Shown: piece after piece, positions 32,220 to 41,157 of the stretch
Layout: every line of letters begins with the position of its first letter
Position numbering within the stretch: the stretch's first letter is position 1
Assembly: GCF_022458745.1 (NCBI RefSeq)
Contig: NZ_JAJJJF010000001.1
Coordinates: forward strand, 248,001 to 312,000
Reading direction: 5' to 3'
Origin: Bacillus piscicola
GTDB taxonomy: Bacteria; Bacillota; Bacilli; Bacillales; Marinococcaceae
Length of the DNA: 64,000 bases
The notes under the pieces: generated by a model
What the model was told of the DNA's origin: nothing
Database searches by the model: none
The model's input: the letters and a program-made list of their open reading frames with translations, nothing else
Position numbers and translations under genes: made by a program

Positions 32220-32665
32220 TGGAACTATTTCTCTTAGTTAGTTAACTAAAAAAGACGAAAAACCATATAAGCATTTCTATTTAGACATTCGTCTAAAATT
32301 GCGTATACTACCTGTTGATTGTAACGGAAGGCGGCGACTCCAGCGGGAATAGCATGAGTCTTGAGACCACGCAATGAGCGGATGGTAAGGAAACAACCTA
32401 AGTTCGCGACGTCCTGTCGCAACGGTTGCATGACCTACATCCTGTAGGCCCGAGGCTCAAGCCATGCCCGCGACTAAGAAGACACAGTGAGAGCAAGCGT
32501 AAGCACAGTCTCGAACTGATGTCGCGCTTGTGCCTGTAGGTGAAAGCGTCCGCCTGCAGTGGAAATCAACCTGTATATGCTATATCTATATTGTTCGGGT
32601 TTTAGTAACTAGATTCTAAGTATGAAATTGATTTAACTGTCTAATAAAAAAGAGGAGGCGCATGT
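32220..32665. other. 446-bp interval holding an interspersed repeat
   Basis: Apart from the long repeat at 32314-32570 there is only AT-rich sequence and the ribosome site of the next gene. No terminator with a clear T-run was seen after the malic enzyme gene. Confidence 0.6.
32314..32570. repeat. Interspersed repeat, long variant copy (2 of 4)
   Basis: Bounded by GTTGATTGTAACGGAAGGCGG on the left and CGCCTGCAGTGGAAATCAAC on the right, as in the other copies, but 257 bp long against about 131. The extra central sequence has its own small inverted repeats (GCGACGTCCTGTCGC; CCTACATCCTGTAGG), so another palindromic unit seems to have been inserted or exchanged. Confidence 0.85.
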
Positions 32666-33688
32666 ATGAATACGATGGAAGACGTTTTACACGCACTAGA
32701 TGAATTAACGGGAGGGAGGGTTGTGAAATCATGGGACGATATCACGAAGGGTGAGCATCCTTTCGTGTTAACGAAGTCGTCCGATATTCCAGGAAAAGAA
32801 ATTATGGAAATACCAGGCCTTGTGTATGGTTCTTTAAAAGACCCGGTGAAAAAAATAGCCGTTACAATGACGATGACAGAAGGTTCCATTGAGCTTGCCG
32901 GTGCTACCGGTGTAGATGCTATCGTCGCCCATCACCCCATCGCAGAAGGAGCCAATTCCGGTGGAGTTACGTTAAAGAACTACTTAGACTTGTACCATAT
33001 CGCTGCCTTTGAATTGCATGAAGCGTTCCATGGCCTGCACTCTGGTATTTCTTATCTACATGGCCATAAGCCGTATCGAAAAGAAATTTCCTACGGCGGA
33101 CTTCACGGCAATATTTTATTTGTCGGAGAAACCTTTGAGGAGGTGAATGTATTAGGTGATATTTTGACACGGCTCGATAAACTGATGGGGCTCGGCCAGG
33201 AAGAGGAACTTCTTATGCTGGAGAAGGACACACGTAAAGCCTCCTCTTTGACAGAGACTAGTGTTGTAACGAGAGGCCATATCCTTCACGGTGATGTGAC
33301 AAGCCCGGTTCACAACATCCTGCACATTTTTCCGCATACTGGATTTACGGCTGAACATCTGCGCAAGGCCTACGAAGAACATCCAGAAGCAGACACAGTG
33401 CTCGCCTCGATCAGCCGCGTTTCGGAGGGACATGCCCTCGTGGAAACTGCCAAGGAGCTAGGTCTGAATTTTATTGTCGGTAACTGTCATGTGCTGGAAA
33501 TTCTAGAAAATGGACTGCCTTTAGCCCATGCGTTAGACACTTTACTGCCAGAAGTGGAAGTAGTCATCTTCCGGGAAAAAATAACGAGTACAGCGTTGAG
33601 AGAAGTGGGGGATGCTGCCTTACAAGAGTATGCCGAGGAGATGTCGAATACGTATCTTGTCAATAAAAAAGCAATGGAATCATCCTAA
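32666..33688 (+). CDS. NIF3-like dinuclear metal-centre protein
   Basis: A 340-residue protein that looks like the NIF3/YqfO family: IAVTMTMTEGSIELAGATG, the metal-binding VDAIVAHHPIAEG and C-terminal HALVETAKELGLNFIVGNCH. Members bind two metal ions; their cellular role is poorly defined, with hydrolase activity proposed. Divergence from the usual family members lowers the certainty. GAGGAGGCG precedes the ATG. It is 22 bp from the next membrane protein gene, so the pair is probably co-transcribed. Confidence 0.6.
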   Translation: MNTMEDVLHALDELTGGRVVKSWDDITKGEHPFVLTKSSDIPGKEIMEIPGLVYGSLKDPVKKIAVTMTMTEGSIELAGATGVDAIVAHHPIAEGANSGGVTLKNYLDLYHIAAFELHEAFHGLHSGISYLHGHKPYRKEISYGGLHGNILFVGETFEEVNVLGDILTRLDKLMGLGQEEELLMLEKDTRKASSLTETSVVTRGHILHGDVTSPVHNILHIFPHTGFTAEHLRKAYEEHPEADTVLASISRVSEGHALVETAKELGLNFIVGNCHVLEILENGLPLAHALDTLLPEVEVVIFREKITSTALREVGDAALQEYAEEMSNTYLVNKKAMESS

Positions 33689-33710
33689 TAGGTAAAAAGG
33701 AGAGGAAAGA

Positions 33711-34823
33711 ATGAGCGAAGCAAAAGAAGTTGTCGAGGAAGTTGTTGTCCCGCAACCGCCCAAACAGAAGAGGAAATGGACAAAAATTGAGGTCGTCGGT
33801 CTATTACTAGTAATTGCCTCCCTCATCACTATGCTGTTTTCTCCAGAAACGTTAGCGGGCTTATTCAGTTCCGTTGTCGATCAAGTATACCCCGTTGTCG
33901 TAGACACGTTCTTAACGGGGACGGTCGGTGTCTCGATTATTGTCAGTGTGATTATCGGGAGGTCGCTGGAGAGGCTCGGGTTCACGGATGCGCTAAGCCG
34001 GATTTTTATCCCGATTACCAATCTGTATAAGATTAATTCCGCCGTCATTATTCCGAGTATTTATAATATTCTCGGTGACATTAATGCAGCAGGTAAAATT
34101 GCCGGGCCTATCCTCGTGCGGTCAGGGGCAACGAAAGATGAACAGAAAATTGCCGTTGCGACAATGGTTCAGTCCCAGCAATCATTTGCCACGTTCATGC
34201 TCGGTATGGTGGCGTTAACAGCAGTTGGAGTGAATGCCTTTCTCGTCGTCGTACTCGCTGTATTTATTCCGGTCGTGATCGTGCCCTTTCTCCTGTCGAA
34301 AACCATTTTTCGAGATACGAAGTCAGTTGAATTAAGCGAGCTTCCGACATTTACTCCGAAAACAGGTTTTTTGCCGACCATCTTTAATGCTGCTCGTGAA
34401 GGAGCAGAACTCGTATTTTTACTCATTATCCCTGCAGTTGCTGTCGTTTTTGCTTGTATTGGGGTACTAGATTATTTGGGAGTGTGGACATCGATAGAGA
34501 CAGGTCTCTCGGCCGGGTTGTTAGCACTGAGCATTGATCCAGAAACTGGGGTGCTGTCAATTTTGGCGAGCCCAACCCTTGGGATGGCACAGTTGGCGGA
34601 AGTTGCCGCTAATATGGACCCTCGTTTAGTCATCGGATCATTCGTTTTAGCTTCTTCTGGACTTCCGCTGTCCTCTATTTTCGGTCAAATTCCGGTCATT
34701 TGGGGGGATAATTCAGATCTTACGGAGAAAGAAGCGATGAGTGCGGCAGTTTTAGGCCTTACTATGCGCATTGTCACAGCTTTCTTAGTTGTATATTTCC
34801 TAACACCAATATTGGTCGGGTAA
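33711..34823 (+). CDS. Nucleoside-recognition (Gate) domain membrane protein
   Basis: A 370-residue protein with about eight or nine membrane segments and two Gate-type segments: VSVIIGRSLERLGF with NILGDINAAGKIAGPILVR, and SPTLGMAQLAEVAANMDPR with SSGLPLSSIFGQIPVIW. It resembles YjiH-type proteins, probable transporters of unknown substrate. AAAAGGAGAGG lies before the ATG. The gene abuts the convergent gene at 34824. Confidence 0.7.
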   Translation: MSEAKEVVEEVVVPQPPKQKRKWTKIEVVGLLLVIASLITMLFSPETLAGLFSSVVDQVYPVVVDTFLTGTVGVSIIVSVIIGRSLERLGFTDALSRIFIPITNLYKINSAVIIPSIYNILGDINAAGKIAGPILVRSGATKDEQKIAVATMVQSQQSFATFMLGMVALTAVGVNAFLVVVLAVFIPVVIVPFLLSKTIFRDTKSVELSELPTFTPKTGFLPTIFNAAREGAELVFLLIIPAVAVVFACIGVLDYLGVWTSIETGLSAGLLALSIDPETGVLSILASPTLGMAQLAEVAANMDPRLVIGSFVLASSGLPLSSIFGQIPVIWGDNSDLTEKEAMSAAVLGLTMRIVTAFLVVYFLTPILVG

Positions 34824-35321
34824 TTAAAGGGATGTCTGTCGATGAGTCATCTCAGCTAAATGTTTTGGAATAAAATGGGATAAATCAATAAGATATACAT
34901 TTGGTTCAGTTTCCTCAATCGAACGAGGATCGAGATACAGCGGGATCTGCTTATCGCAGGTCTCCTTTTTTTTGCAAAGATGAATGCGGACAGCCCTATA
35001 GAGCGGTTCTAGCAATTCACCCGCTGGCTGGATCAGCTCAATCCGCAAATCTTCAAGAGGTGCGCTTGGGCACTGTACTGGATGACAGGCAGCTGCTTGT
35101 AAGGATGCCAGCATGCTTTTCGTAGATTCGGAGATATGATGAATTCTTCCCGTAGCCGTAATCCGCTTACCAGGTAAAATAAGGCCGGATCGGTGATAGT
35201 TGTCTTTTCCAACGGTGGAATATACCTTTTCCATGTTCCAGAAAACAGACAGAGAGAACGTGCTGCCGGCCTGAACAGGCAGCGACCTGTCAGCAACCAG
35301 CTCAAAACCTATTTTTGTCAT
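34824..35321 (-). CDS. Hypothetical protein, 165 residues
   Basis: I do not recognise this family. It is a soluble, beta-rich protein with a pair of Cys/His residues in ACHPVQCPS near the middle and KKKETCDKQ later; a metal site is possible. There is no signal peptide. It is convergent with the Gate protein gene with no space between the stop codons. It may be co-transcribed with the upstream minus-strand gene at 35445, which has a GntR-type operator. Confidence 0.55.
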   Translation of the reverse strand: MTKIGFELVADRSLPVQAGSTFSLSVFWNMEKVYSTVGKDNYHRSGLILPGKRITATGRIHHISESTKSMLASLQAAACHPVQCPSAPLEDLRIELIQPAGELLEPLYRAVRIHLCKKKETCDKQIPLYLDPRSIEETEPNVYLIDLSHFIPKHLAEMTHRQTSL

Positions 35322-35444
35322 GATGTGAGCCCCCTCAAGATGTTACTCCTTATAATTATGAAGGAATCGCTGAAAATATTCAAAGAGGGGGCTTTAACAG
35401 AACTTTCAATCGCTGAAAAAGGGTTTCAGTCTCCGTTTTTTCTT

Positions 35445-35768
35445 TTATTTTGAAGTTGCTAGTTTTAGTTGGGAGAAATCGGAATCGGGTCCGGATAGTT
35501 CGCCGAGTTCTTCTTTCGCCGCTTCTACTGTTTCAAATGCTTCAAAAAACTTGATAGGGATACGGTTAATGTATGTTTTATCATTTTTCTCTTCCTTAAG
35601 GGTGATCTTCATATCGTTTTCCTTGACCGCTGCAATGGTGTATTGTGCTTTCAACTGATCGAAGAAAAAATAATCGTATGTTTCGATAATCTCCAAGCCG
35701 TCGTTGTCCAGTTCTGTTTGATAGTCATCCTTGTTCGTTAAAATAATGTACTTACCCACGTCAAACAC
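35445..35768 (-). CDS. Hypothetical protein, 107 residues, under a GTATAC operator
   Basis: I do not recognise this family. It is a small soluble, Asp/Glu-rich protein that starts MFDVGKYIILTNKDDYQTEL and has alternating beta-like stretches. AAAGGAGCG precedes the ATG. An operator TTGTATACCA at 35803-35812 lies 35 bp upstream, so it is probably part of the GntR-controlled set, read divergently from the transporter gene at 36041. Confidence 0.6.
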   Translation of the reverse strand: MFDVGKYIILTNKDDYQTELDNDGLEIIETYDYFFFDQLKAQYTIAAVKENDMKITLKEEKNDKTYINRIPIKFFEAFETVEAAKEELGELSGPDSDFSQLKLATSK

Positions 35769-35802
35769 GCTCCTTTAAGAATATAATGAAATTTATTGTA
35801 TA

Positions 35803-35812
35803 TTGTATACCA
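35803..35812 (-). promoter_or_regulatory. GTATAC operator before the 35768 minus-strand gene
   Basis: TTGTATACCA, preceded by the half-like TTGTATA, giving the extended pattern TATTGTATATTGTATACC also seen at 28405 and 30471. Confidence 0.6.
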
Positions 35813-35890
35813 AATTATACACCGACAAGATACGTAAATCAATAGGTAATTATTTATTATTAGTTCAAATCAGAAAATTATAAATTGTTA

Positions 35891-35940
35891 TTGCAATTAC
35901 AAGGGATCTTATTTATACTAAAAAATAATTTAGTATACAA
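35891..35940 (+). promoter_or_regulatory. Promoter and GTATAC operator of the transporter gene
   Basis: TTGCAA (35891-35896), 17 bp, TATACT (35914-35919), then TAGTATACAA at 35931-35940 just past the start of transcription. Confidence 0.68.
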
Positions 35941-36040
35941 AATACTAATTTAAGGTGGTGATCCTTATTTAAGAATCGTATAAGAAAAGTAAATGACAAT
36001 CTTCACTCTGTTACAAATCCATAAAGGGAGGGAAAAGAAT

Positions 36041-37519
36041 ATGGAAGAGGAAGTGATATTAACAGCTTCACATTGGATCTTCCTAGTAGTTATCCTGTTG
36101 ATCATCGCATTTATGATCTTTCGAAGAGATGTCGTCATGCCTTCCATTCTAGGGATTTTTGTCATCGGTATGGTATACCGGTCTGGAGATGGAGTGGTTG
36201 ATACTGTTATTGGTGGCACCCAGGTCGTATTCGGAGCGCTTTTGAATTCGGGTACAGAACTGTTTGACATTATGCTTGTCATCGCGTTAATGGTGGCAAT
36301 GCTAAAGTCGCTGCAGAGCATGGGAGCGGACGTTCTGATGATTCAGCCCGTGAAAAAACTGATGAGAAACCCGACGATGGCGTTCCTGTTTCTTGGTATT
36401 ACGATGTATGTAGCGGCTACGTTTTTCTGGCCAACACCATCGGTGGCGCTTGTAGGGACAGTACTTATTCCAATCGCGATGCGGGTCGGTCTTCCGGCGA
36501 TGGGAGCGGCAGTGGCTGTTAACTTAATGGGCCACGGGATGGCTTTGTCCGGAGACTTGGTCATCCAGGGAGCGACACAGCTAACGTCGTCTGCTTCTGG
36601 GATCAGCACGGTTGCGTTACTGCCATTCACCGGTTTATTTTCCGTAACAGTGGGTGCGGTAGCCGTGACGATTGCTTTATATACTATCAAGAGAGACATG
36701 AAAAAAGGTGTCCTTACCTCTGAACCGAACGACCCTGTAGACAATCCACAGGCAGAGAAAGAAAAAAATGATGATTCGAACACAAAGGATGAAATAGCTG
36801 CCACCGTAGAAGCAAAACCACCGTTTAAAGCAATATTTTTAGCCATTTTAGTACCGGCGACATTGGTAACGATCGTTGTAACGATGATATACCGCTCGAT
36901 GTCACCTTCTCTTGAGCCGATTCAAGGCGGAGACGCGACAGCTCTTTTAGGAGGAAGTGCCGTTGCCTTACTTCTTATCGCTACGGTGATGGATAAAGGT
37001 TCAAAGTCAATTGAAGAAATTGTCAGTCACATTCGGGAAGGTTTCTTCTTTGCTATTAAGATTTTTGCTCCGGTTATTCCGATTGCTGCCTTTTTCTTCT
37101 TAGGTAACCCTGAGCATTCTGAAATTGTATTCGGAGAGGGAGCACCTGGCTTTCTGTTTGATCTCGGAGCGGCAGCGGCGCCGTATTTTGAAGGGAATAA
37201 AATTTTCTTAACAGTGGGAATTGTGTTAGTGGCTTTGCTTGCAGGAATGGATGGATCTGGTTTTTCTGGTCTTCCGTTAGTAGGATCTTTAGCTGCTTCC
37301 TTAGGAGGCAATGCAGGACTCGATGTGGCAGTCTTAGCTTCGCTGGGACAAGTTGCTACGATCTTTGCCGGAGGCGGTACACTCGCGGCATGGGCATTCG
37401 GGGTTGCTGCGGATGCAGGTATTGCTGGGGTGAACCCGATCGATCTTGTCCGGCGAAACTTCATACCAGTTATGGCGGGATTGTTTGTAGCTATGTGTAT
37501 AGCAATCATTATTATGTAA
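36041..37519 (+). CDS. DctM/ion-transporter-superfamily-like membrane protein
   Basis: A 492-residue protein with about 12 membrane segments and a charged cytoplasmic loop near residues 225-260 (QAEKEKNDDSNTKDE). Paired helical hairpin regions (FFWPTPSVALVGTVLIP; LAGMDGSGFSGLPLVGSLAASLGG) suggest the ion-transporter superfamily that includes TRAP large subunits and carboxylate carriers. No small TRAP subunit or binding protein is nearby. The ATG at 36041 follows GGGAGGG. With its operator-bearing promoter it is the likely importer for the unknown substrate of the cluster. Confidence 0.65.
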   Translation: MEEEVILTASHWIFLVVILLIIAFMIFRRDVVMPSILGIFVIGMVYRSGDGVVDTVIGGTQVVFGALLNSGTELFDIMLVIALMVAMLKSLQSMGADVLMIQPVKKLMRNPTMAFLFLGITMYVAATFFWPTPSVALVGTVLIPIAMRVGLPAMGAAVAVNLMGHGMALSGDLVIQGATQLTSSASGISTVALLPFTGLFSVTVGAVAVTIALYTIKRDMKKGVLTSEPNDPVDNPQAEKEKNDDSNTKDEIAATVEAKPPFKAIFLAILVPATLVTIVVTMIYRSMSPSLEPIQGGDATALLGGSAVALLLIATVMDKGSKSIEEIVSHIREGFFFAIKIFAPVIPIAAFFFLGNPEHSEIVFGEGAPGFLFDLGAAAAPYFEGNKIFLTVGIVLVALLAGMDGSGFSGLPLVGSLAASLGGNAGLDVAVLASLGQVATIFAGGGTLAAWAFGVAADAGIAGVNPIDLVRRNFIPVMAGLFVAMCIAIIIM

Positions 37520-37549
37520 GCGGTTCCGCCTGTTTACCGCTCTTTTTAT
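37519..37549 (+). terminator. Terminator after the transporter gene
   Basis: AGCGGT pairs with ACCGCT across a CCGCCTGTTT-containing loop, followed by CTTTTT; the stem starts at the stop codon. Confidence 0.7.
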
Positions 37550-37589
37550 ACAAATAAATAAAACAAATTAAAATTTTCTAATAAAAGGG

Positions 37590-37645
37590 TTGACTCTTTG
37601 AATAATCAAGCCTATAATGAATTTAAACATCTTTGGTATACCAAA
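37590..37645 (+). promoter_or_regulatory. Strong promoter with a perfect 14-bp GTATAC operator
   Basis: TTGACT (37590-37595), 17 bp, TATAAT (37613-37618), then the perfect palindrome TTTGGTATACCAAA at 37632-37645 and a weaker half-like copy at 37649-37659. This is the best operator in the set and drives the diiron-type enzyme and aldehyde dehydrogenase genes. Confidence 0.75.
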
Positions 37646-37709
37646 TACAGTATATCAAATATCAAAGAGTTGACTATTACATTTAATTACTATTGAGGAG
37701 GAATTAGAA

Positions 37710-38432
37710 ATGGCAGAACTATTAAATCGGGAAGAATTCAGAAAGCAATTAGAGGAAGCAATTAAAGGTAACCACAGTGAAGCAGCACCATTTACAGTAG
37801 CATGGGCAGAAGGAAAGCTCGAAAGAAAGCATTTTGCTAGATGGGCAGAGAATCACTATCATTATGTGGGCCCGTTTGCTGATTACTTAGCAAGCATGTA
37901 TGCAAATACTCCAGAGCAGTATACAGATGCGAAAGACTTTATTTTGCAGAACATGTATGAAGAGGAAGTTGCAGCAGATCGTCACACTGACTTACTTATC
38001 CGTTTTGCAGAGACTTGCGGTACAACTCGTGAAAGAGTAGAAGATCCGAAAAATATGGTTCCAACAACGTTAGGATTGCAAAGCTGGTGTTATTCCGTTG
38101 CGATGAGAGAAAACTTTGTCGTAGCAACTGCCGCTTTAGTAGTTGGCCTCGAGTCGCAAGTACCTGCTATTTACCGTAAACAAACACCGATCCTTCGTGA
38201 AAAATATGGATTTAATGATGAAGAGATTGAGTTTTTCGACCTTCACATCGTATCAGATGAAATTCACGGCGAACGCGGTTACTCTATTGTTCTTAAATAT
38301 GCGGACACTCCTGAGTTACAGCAGCGTTGCTTAGAGATCGTTCGGACAGGAGCAGATATGCGCCGGATGTACATGGACGGACTTTACAAAGCTTATTTGC
38401 AAGAAGATTTAGAAGAAAAAGCAAGCGTTTAA
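37710..38432 (+). CDS. Haem-oxygenase-like diiron oxidase (CADD/PqqC-like)
   Basis: A 240-residue all-helical protein of the TenA/PqqC/CADD superfamily. The residues that bind two irons in haem-oxygenase-like diiron oxidases are all visible: Glu85-x6-His92, Glu148 and His179-x3-Asp183-x2-His186. Members known from other work (CADD, UndA, BesC, SznF domain) use O2 to break C-C bonds or oxidise amines. Here it heads an operon with an aldehyde dehydrogenase, in a cluster rich in ferredoxins, which suggests oxidative cleavage of the substrate to an aldehyde. Substrate unknown. GAGGAGG precedes the ATG. Confidence 0.82.
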   Translation: MAELLNREEFRKQLEEAIKGNHSEAAPFTVAWAEGKLERKHFARWAENHYHYVGPFADYLASMYANTPEQYTDAKDFILQNMYEEEVAADRHTDLLIRFAETCGTTRERVEDPKNMVPTTLGLQSWCYSVAMRENFVVATAALVVGLESQVPAIYRKQTPILREKYGFNDEEIEFFDLHIVSDEIHGERGYSIVLKYADTPELQQRCLEIVRTGADMRRMYMDGLYKAYLQEDLEEKASV

Positions 38433-38513
38433 TGGAAGGTATAGACAAAATCGGCAGTTTCCTTTTAGGAAGCTGCCTCATCATTACTAAAAATGTGAGG
38501 AAGAGGTGGCACC

Positions 38514-39980
38514 TTGCTGCAAACAAACGTAAAAGAATATCGCAATTATATTAATAGTGAATGGACAGCCGGCGCAAACAGTGAAACCTTTGAAAGTATT
38601 AATCCAGCGGACACGACAGATATCTTAGGAAAATTTCCAGCATCGACTGCTGTCGAAATAGAACAGGCAATTTCTTCAGCGCAAGCGGCGTTTAAGGAAT
38701 GGGCAGCGACTTCTCCGAGTAAACGGGCTGCTATTTTAAACAAAGCAGCTGACTTGCTTGAAGAGAGAGCGGATGAAATCGGTGAAGAATTAACGAGAGA
38801 AGAAGGGAAAATCATTACGGCTGCTAAAGGTGAAGTGAAACGCTCCGCGCAAACGCTTCGTTATTATGCAGTGGAAGGGTTGAGTTTCACAGGGGAAACG
38901 TTCCCGAATGATGACCCGAACATGGACGTCTATACGGAAAGAGAACCGCTTGGCGTGGTCTCGGTTATTACACCATGGAACTTCCCGATCTCGATTCCAG
39001 CACGAAAGATTGCACCAGCTTTAATGACAGGAAACACGGTTGTATTTAAGCCGTCTTCGGATACGCCGCTTACTGCGTATCGGTTCGTAGAAGCTTTGGA
39101 TGAAGCGGGCATACCAAAAGGAGTTATCAATTTTGTAACCGGAAAATCATCGCAAGTTGGAGATTCTTTAGTTACCCATCCGGCGATTCGAGCGGTAACG
39201 TTTACAGGGTCAACAGGTGCCGGTGAAGATATCCACCGAAAAGCATCATTGACGACTAGAACGCAAATGGAACTTGGCGGCAAGAATCCGCTCATTGTCA
39301 TGGATGACGCTGACCTTGACCATGCTGCCCAGCTTGCGGTAAACGGTGGCTTTTCCTTAACCGGTCAGGCGTGTACAGGAACGAGCCGGGTGATCGTGAT
39401 GAAGTCCATGGTGGAGGCTTTCCAAGAGAAACTGATTGAAAAAACAGAGGCCCTTACCATTGCAAATGGCTTAAAGGAAGGCACGAAGATTGGGCCGCTT
39501 GCGAACCAAAAACAATTAGACAATGTCTTGAACTATATTAACATCGGAAAAGAAGAAGGAGCCGAACTCGTTTACGGAGGGGAGCGCCTCGCGGGAGCTG
39601 ACTATGACAACGGCTATTTCGTAGAGCCGGCTATTTTCACGAATGTCACCCCAAACATGAGAATCGCCCAGGAAGAAATATTCGGCCCCGTCATCGCAAT
39701 CATAGCCGCGGAAGATTACGAGGAAGCCATTCAAATTGCAAACGACGTTGAATACGGTCTGGCCGCTTCCATTGTGACAAATGACATCAAACAAGCGAAG
39801 CGTTTCACGAAAGACATCGAAGCCGGCACCGTGAAGGTAAACCGGACAACAACAGGGAATCTCATCAACGCACCATTCGGAGGCCTGAAAAAATCAAGCA
39901 CCTCCACCTTCCGTGAATCAGGAAGAGTCGGCATGGAATTCTTCACCCAAATCAAAACCGTCTACATCGGTCATTCATAA
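38514..39980 (+). CDS. NAD(P)-dependent aldehyde dehydrogenase, semialdehyde type
   Basis: A 488-residue non-acylating aldehyde dehydrogenase: VITPWNFPISIPARKIAPAL, general-base Glu in QMELGGKNPLIV and catalytic Cys in TGQACTGTSRVIV. The GQACTGTSR form and overall look match 2-oxoglutarate semialdehyde dehydrogenase-type enzymes (B. subtilis YcbD group). It would oxidise an aldehyde made by the preceding oxygenase to a carboxylate. TTG start, with AAGAGGTGG 5 bp upstream. It shares the operator-controlled promoter at 37590. Confidence 0.87.
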   Translation: MLQTNVKEYRNYINSEWTAGANSETFESINPADTTDILGKFPASTAVEIEQAISSAQAAFKEWAATSPSKRAAILNKAADLLEERADEIGEELTREEGKIITAAKGEVKRSAQTLRYYAVEGLSFTGETFPNDDPNMDVYTEREPLGVVSVITPWNFPISIPARKIAPALMTGNTVVFKPSSDTPLTAYRFVEALDEAGIPKGVINFVTGKSSQVGDSLVTHPAIRAVTFTGSTGAGEDIHRKASLTTRTQMELGGKNPLIVMDDADLDHAAQLAVNGGFSLTGQACTGTSRVIVMKSMVEAFQEKLIEKTEALTIANGLKEGTKIGPLANQKQLDNVLNYINIGKEEGAELVYGGERLAGADYDNGYFVEPAIFTNVTPNMRIAQEEIFGPVIAIIAAEDYEEAIQIANDVEYGLAASIVTNDIKQAKRFTKDIEAGTVKVNRTTTGNLINAPFGGLKKSSTSTFRESGRVGMEFFTQIKTVYIGHS

Positions 39981-40003
39981 TTAAAAGGAGGGCATTTTGC
40001 CGA

Positions 40004-40483
40004 ATGAGACAAGTATTGGAACTATCACTAGAAGAAGCACGATTAATGATTGACGCAGCTATAAAGAAAGCAGACGAGATTAATGTACTAGAGACAATTG
40101 CAATAGTAGACAGCGGCGGCTATGTTATTGCGATGGAGCGGATGAACAAATCCCGTGTAACCGGGCCGGAGATTGCGATGGGGAAAGCGTTCACCGCTGC
40201 CGGGCATAAACGCTCGACTCATCTCTTTAACAAAGAACCAAACGGACCGGTACTGCCAGGTAACGAAGCATACGGAATTCAGCTGATGTTCCCAGGTAAA
40301 TTCGCAACATTCGTAGGCGGCTTTCCTGTAGTAGTAGACGGCGAAGTAATTGGAGGAGTCGGCGTCAGCGGCGGCAACGGCGAACAAGACACAGCAGTCG
40401 GAACCGCAGCACTAGAAGCACTTGCCGAACACCTAAAAGACGACAACCATGAAGTAATGACCCAAGCAGACATAAAATTATAA
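40004..40483 (+). CDS. GlcG/HbpS-family protein
   Basis: A 159-residue protein of the GlcG/HbpS (DUF336) family: LETIAIVDSGGYVIAMERMN, GKAFTAAGHKRST, GIQLMFPGKFATFVGGFPVVVDGEVIGGVGVSGG. Some members bind haem or cobalamin, and others sit next to catabolic genes with a role in small-molecule metabolism. GGAGGG lies about 13 bp before the ATG, which is long. It follows the aldehyde dehydrogenase gene by 23 bp. Confidence 0.82.
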   Translation: MRQVLELSLEEARLMIDAAIKKADEINVLETIAIVDSGGYVIAMERMNKSRVTGPEIAMGKAFTAAGHKRSTHLFNKEPNGPVLPGNEAYGIQLMFPGKFATFVGGFPVVVDGEVIGGVGVSGGNGEQDTAVGTAALEALAEHLKDDNHEVMTQADIKL

Positions 40484-40497
40484 AAAATAAAAATGCG

Positions 40498-40532
40498 AGC
40501 AGAGGCAGGCCATTTGTTGGTCGTCCTCTGCT
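40498..40532. other. Hairpin between the GlcG-like and ChrA genes
   Basis: AGCAGAGG pairs perfectly with CCTCTGCT across a 19-base loop with further partial pairing, but no T-run follows. It may slow or process the message and is not a standard terminator. Confidence 0.55.
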
Positions 40533-40563
40533 GATTGGTAGACAACGAGAGGTGAGGCAAACC

Positions 40564-41157
40564 GTGAATACGTATTGGCAGATTACACTTGGATTTGCGA
40601 GGTCGGGGGTGCTGGGTTATGGCGGCGGCCCGTCTGTTATCCCCCTTATCGAATATGAAGCAGTAAAAAACTATAACTGGATGACAAGTGAGGAATTCGG
40701 TGAAATCTTTGCACTTGCCAACACACTCCCCGGCCCGATCGCCACAAAAATGGCCGCTTACGTTGGTTACAGTGTAAAAGGGGCAGTCGGTGCCTTTCTT
40801 GCTATTTTAGCCCACATTTTACCGTCCCTGCTTGCCCTGATCGGGTTATTAAGTTTCTTGTACTCGTTTCGCTCGTCACCAATTATCAGCGGTATGGTAC
40901 AAGGAGTAACCCCCGTTATTGCAGTGATGCTCGCGGTAATGGCTTATGATTTTCTGAAAAAAGCCTCCAAAGGACTAGGATACAAATGGGCGATAATCAT
41001 AGCAGCATTTTGTTATTTGTTGATCGAACTCGTTTCGATTCACCCAGGCATCGTCATAGCTGTCTTTTTAATCACCGCTTTTATTTTTGCTACTTATAAA
41101 ATAAGGAAGTTAAATGAAAACAAAACAGACACAGAACAAATAAAGGAAGTTAAATAA
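40564..41157 (+). CDS. ChrA-family transporter, first half-size subunit
   Basis: A 197-residue single-domain ChrA protein with about six membrane segments and the family motif FARSGVLGYGGGPSVIPLIE, then LPGPIATKMAAYVGY. Short ChrA proteins come in pairs that together equal the long two-domain form; the partner follows with a one-base stop/start overlap. GTG at 40564 with GAGAGGTGAGG 7 bp upstream. The family is known for chromate export, but in this catabolic cluster another oxyanion or organic anion is possible. Confidence 0.85.
   Translation: MNTYWQITLGFARSGVLGYGGGPSVIPLIEYEAVKNYNWMTSEEFGEIFALANTLPGPIATKMAAYVGYSVKGAVGAFLAILAHILPSLLALIGLLSFLYSFRSSPIISGMVQGVTPVIAVMLAVMAYDFLKKASKGLGYKWAIIIAAFCYLLIELVSIHPGIVIAVFLITAFIFATYKIRKLNENKTDTEQIKEVK

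Noticed and set aside
35340-35444. Intrinsic terminator after the 35445 minus-strand gene
   Set aside because: CTGAAA/TTTCAG pairing exists but the stem is short and the T-run lies on the wrong side, so no terminator was called.
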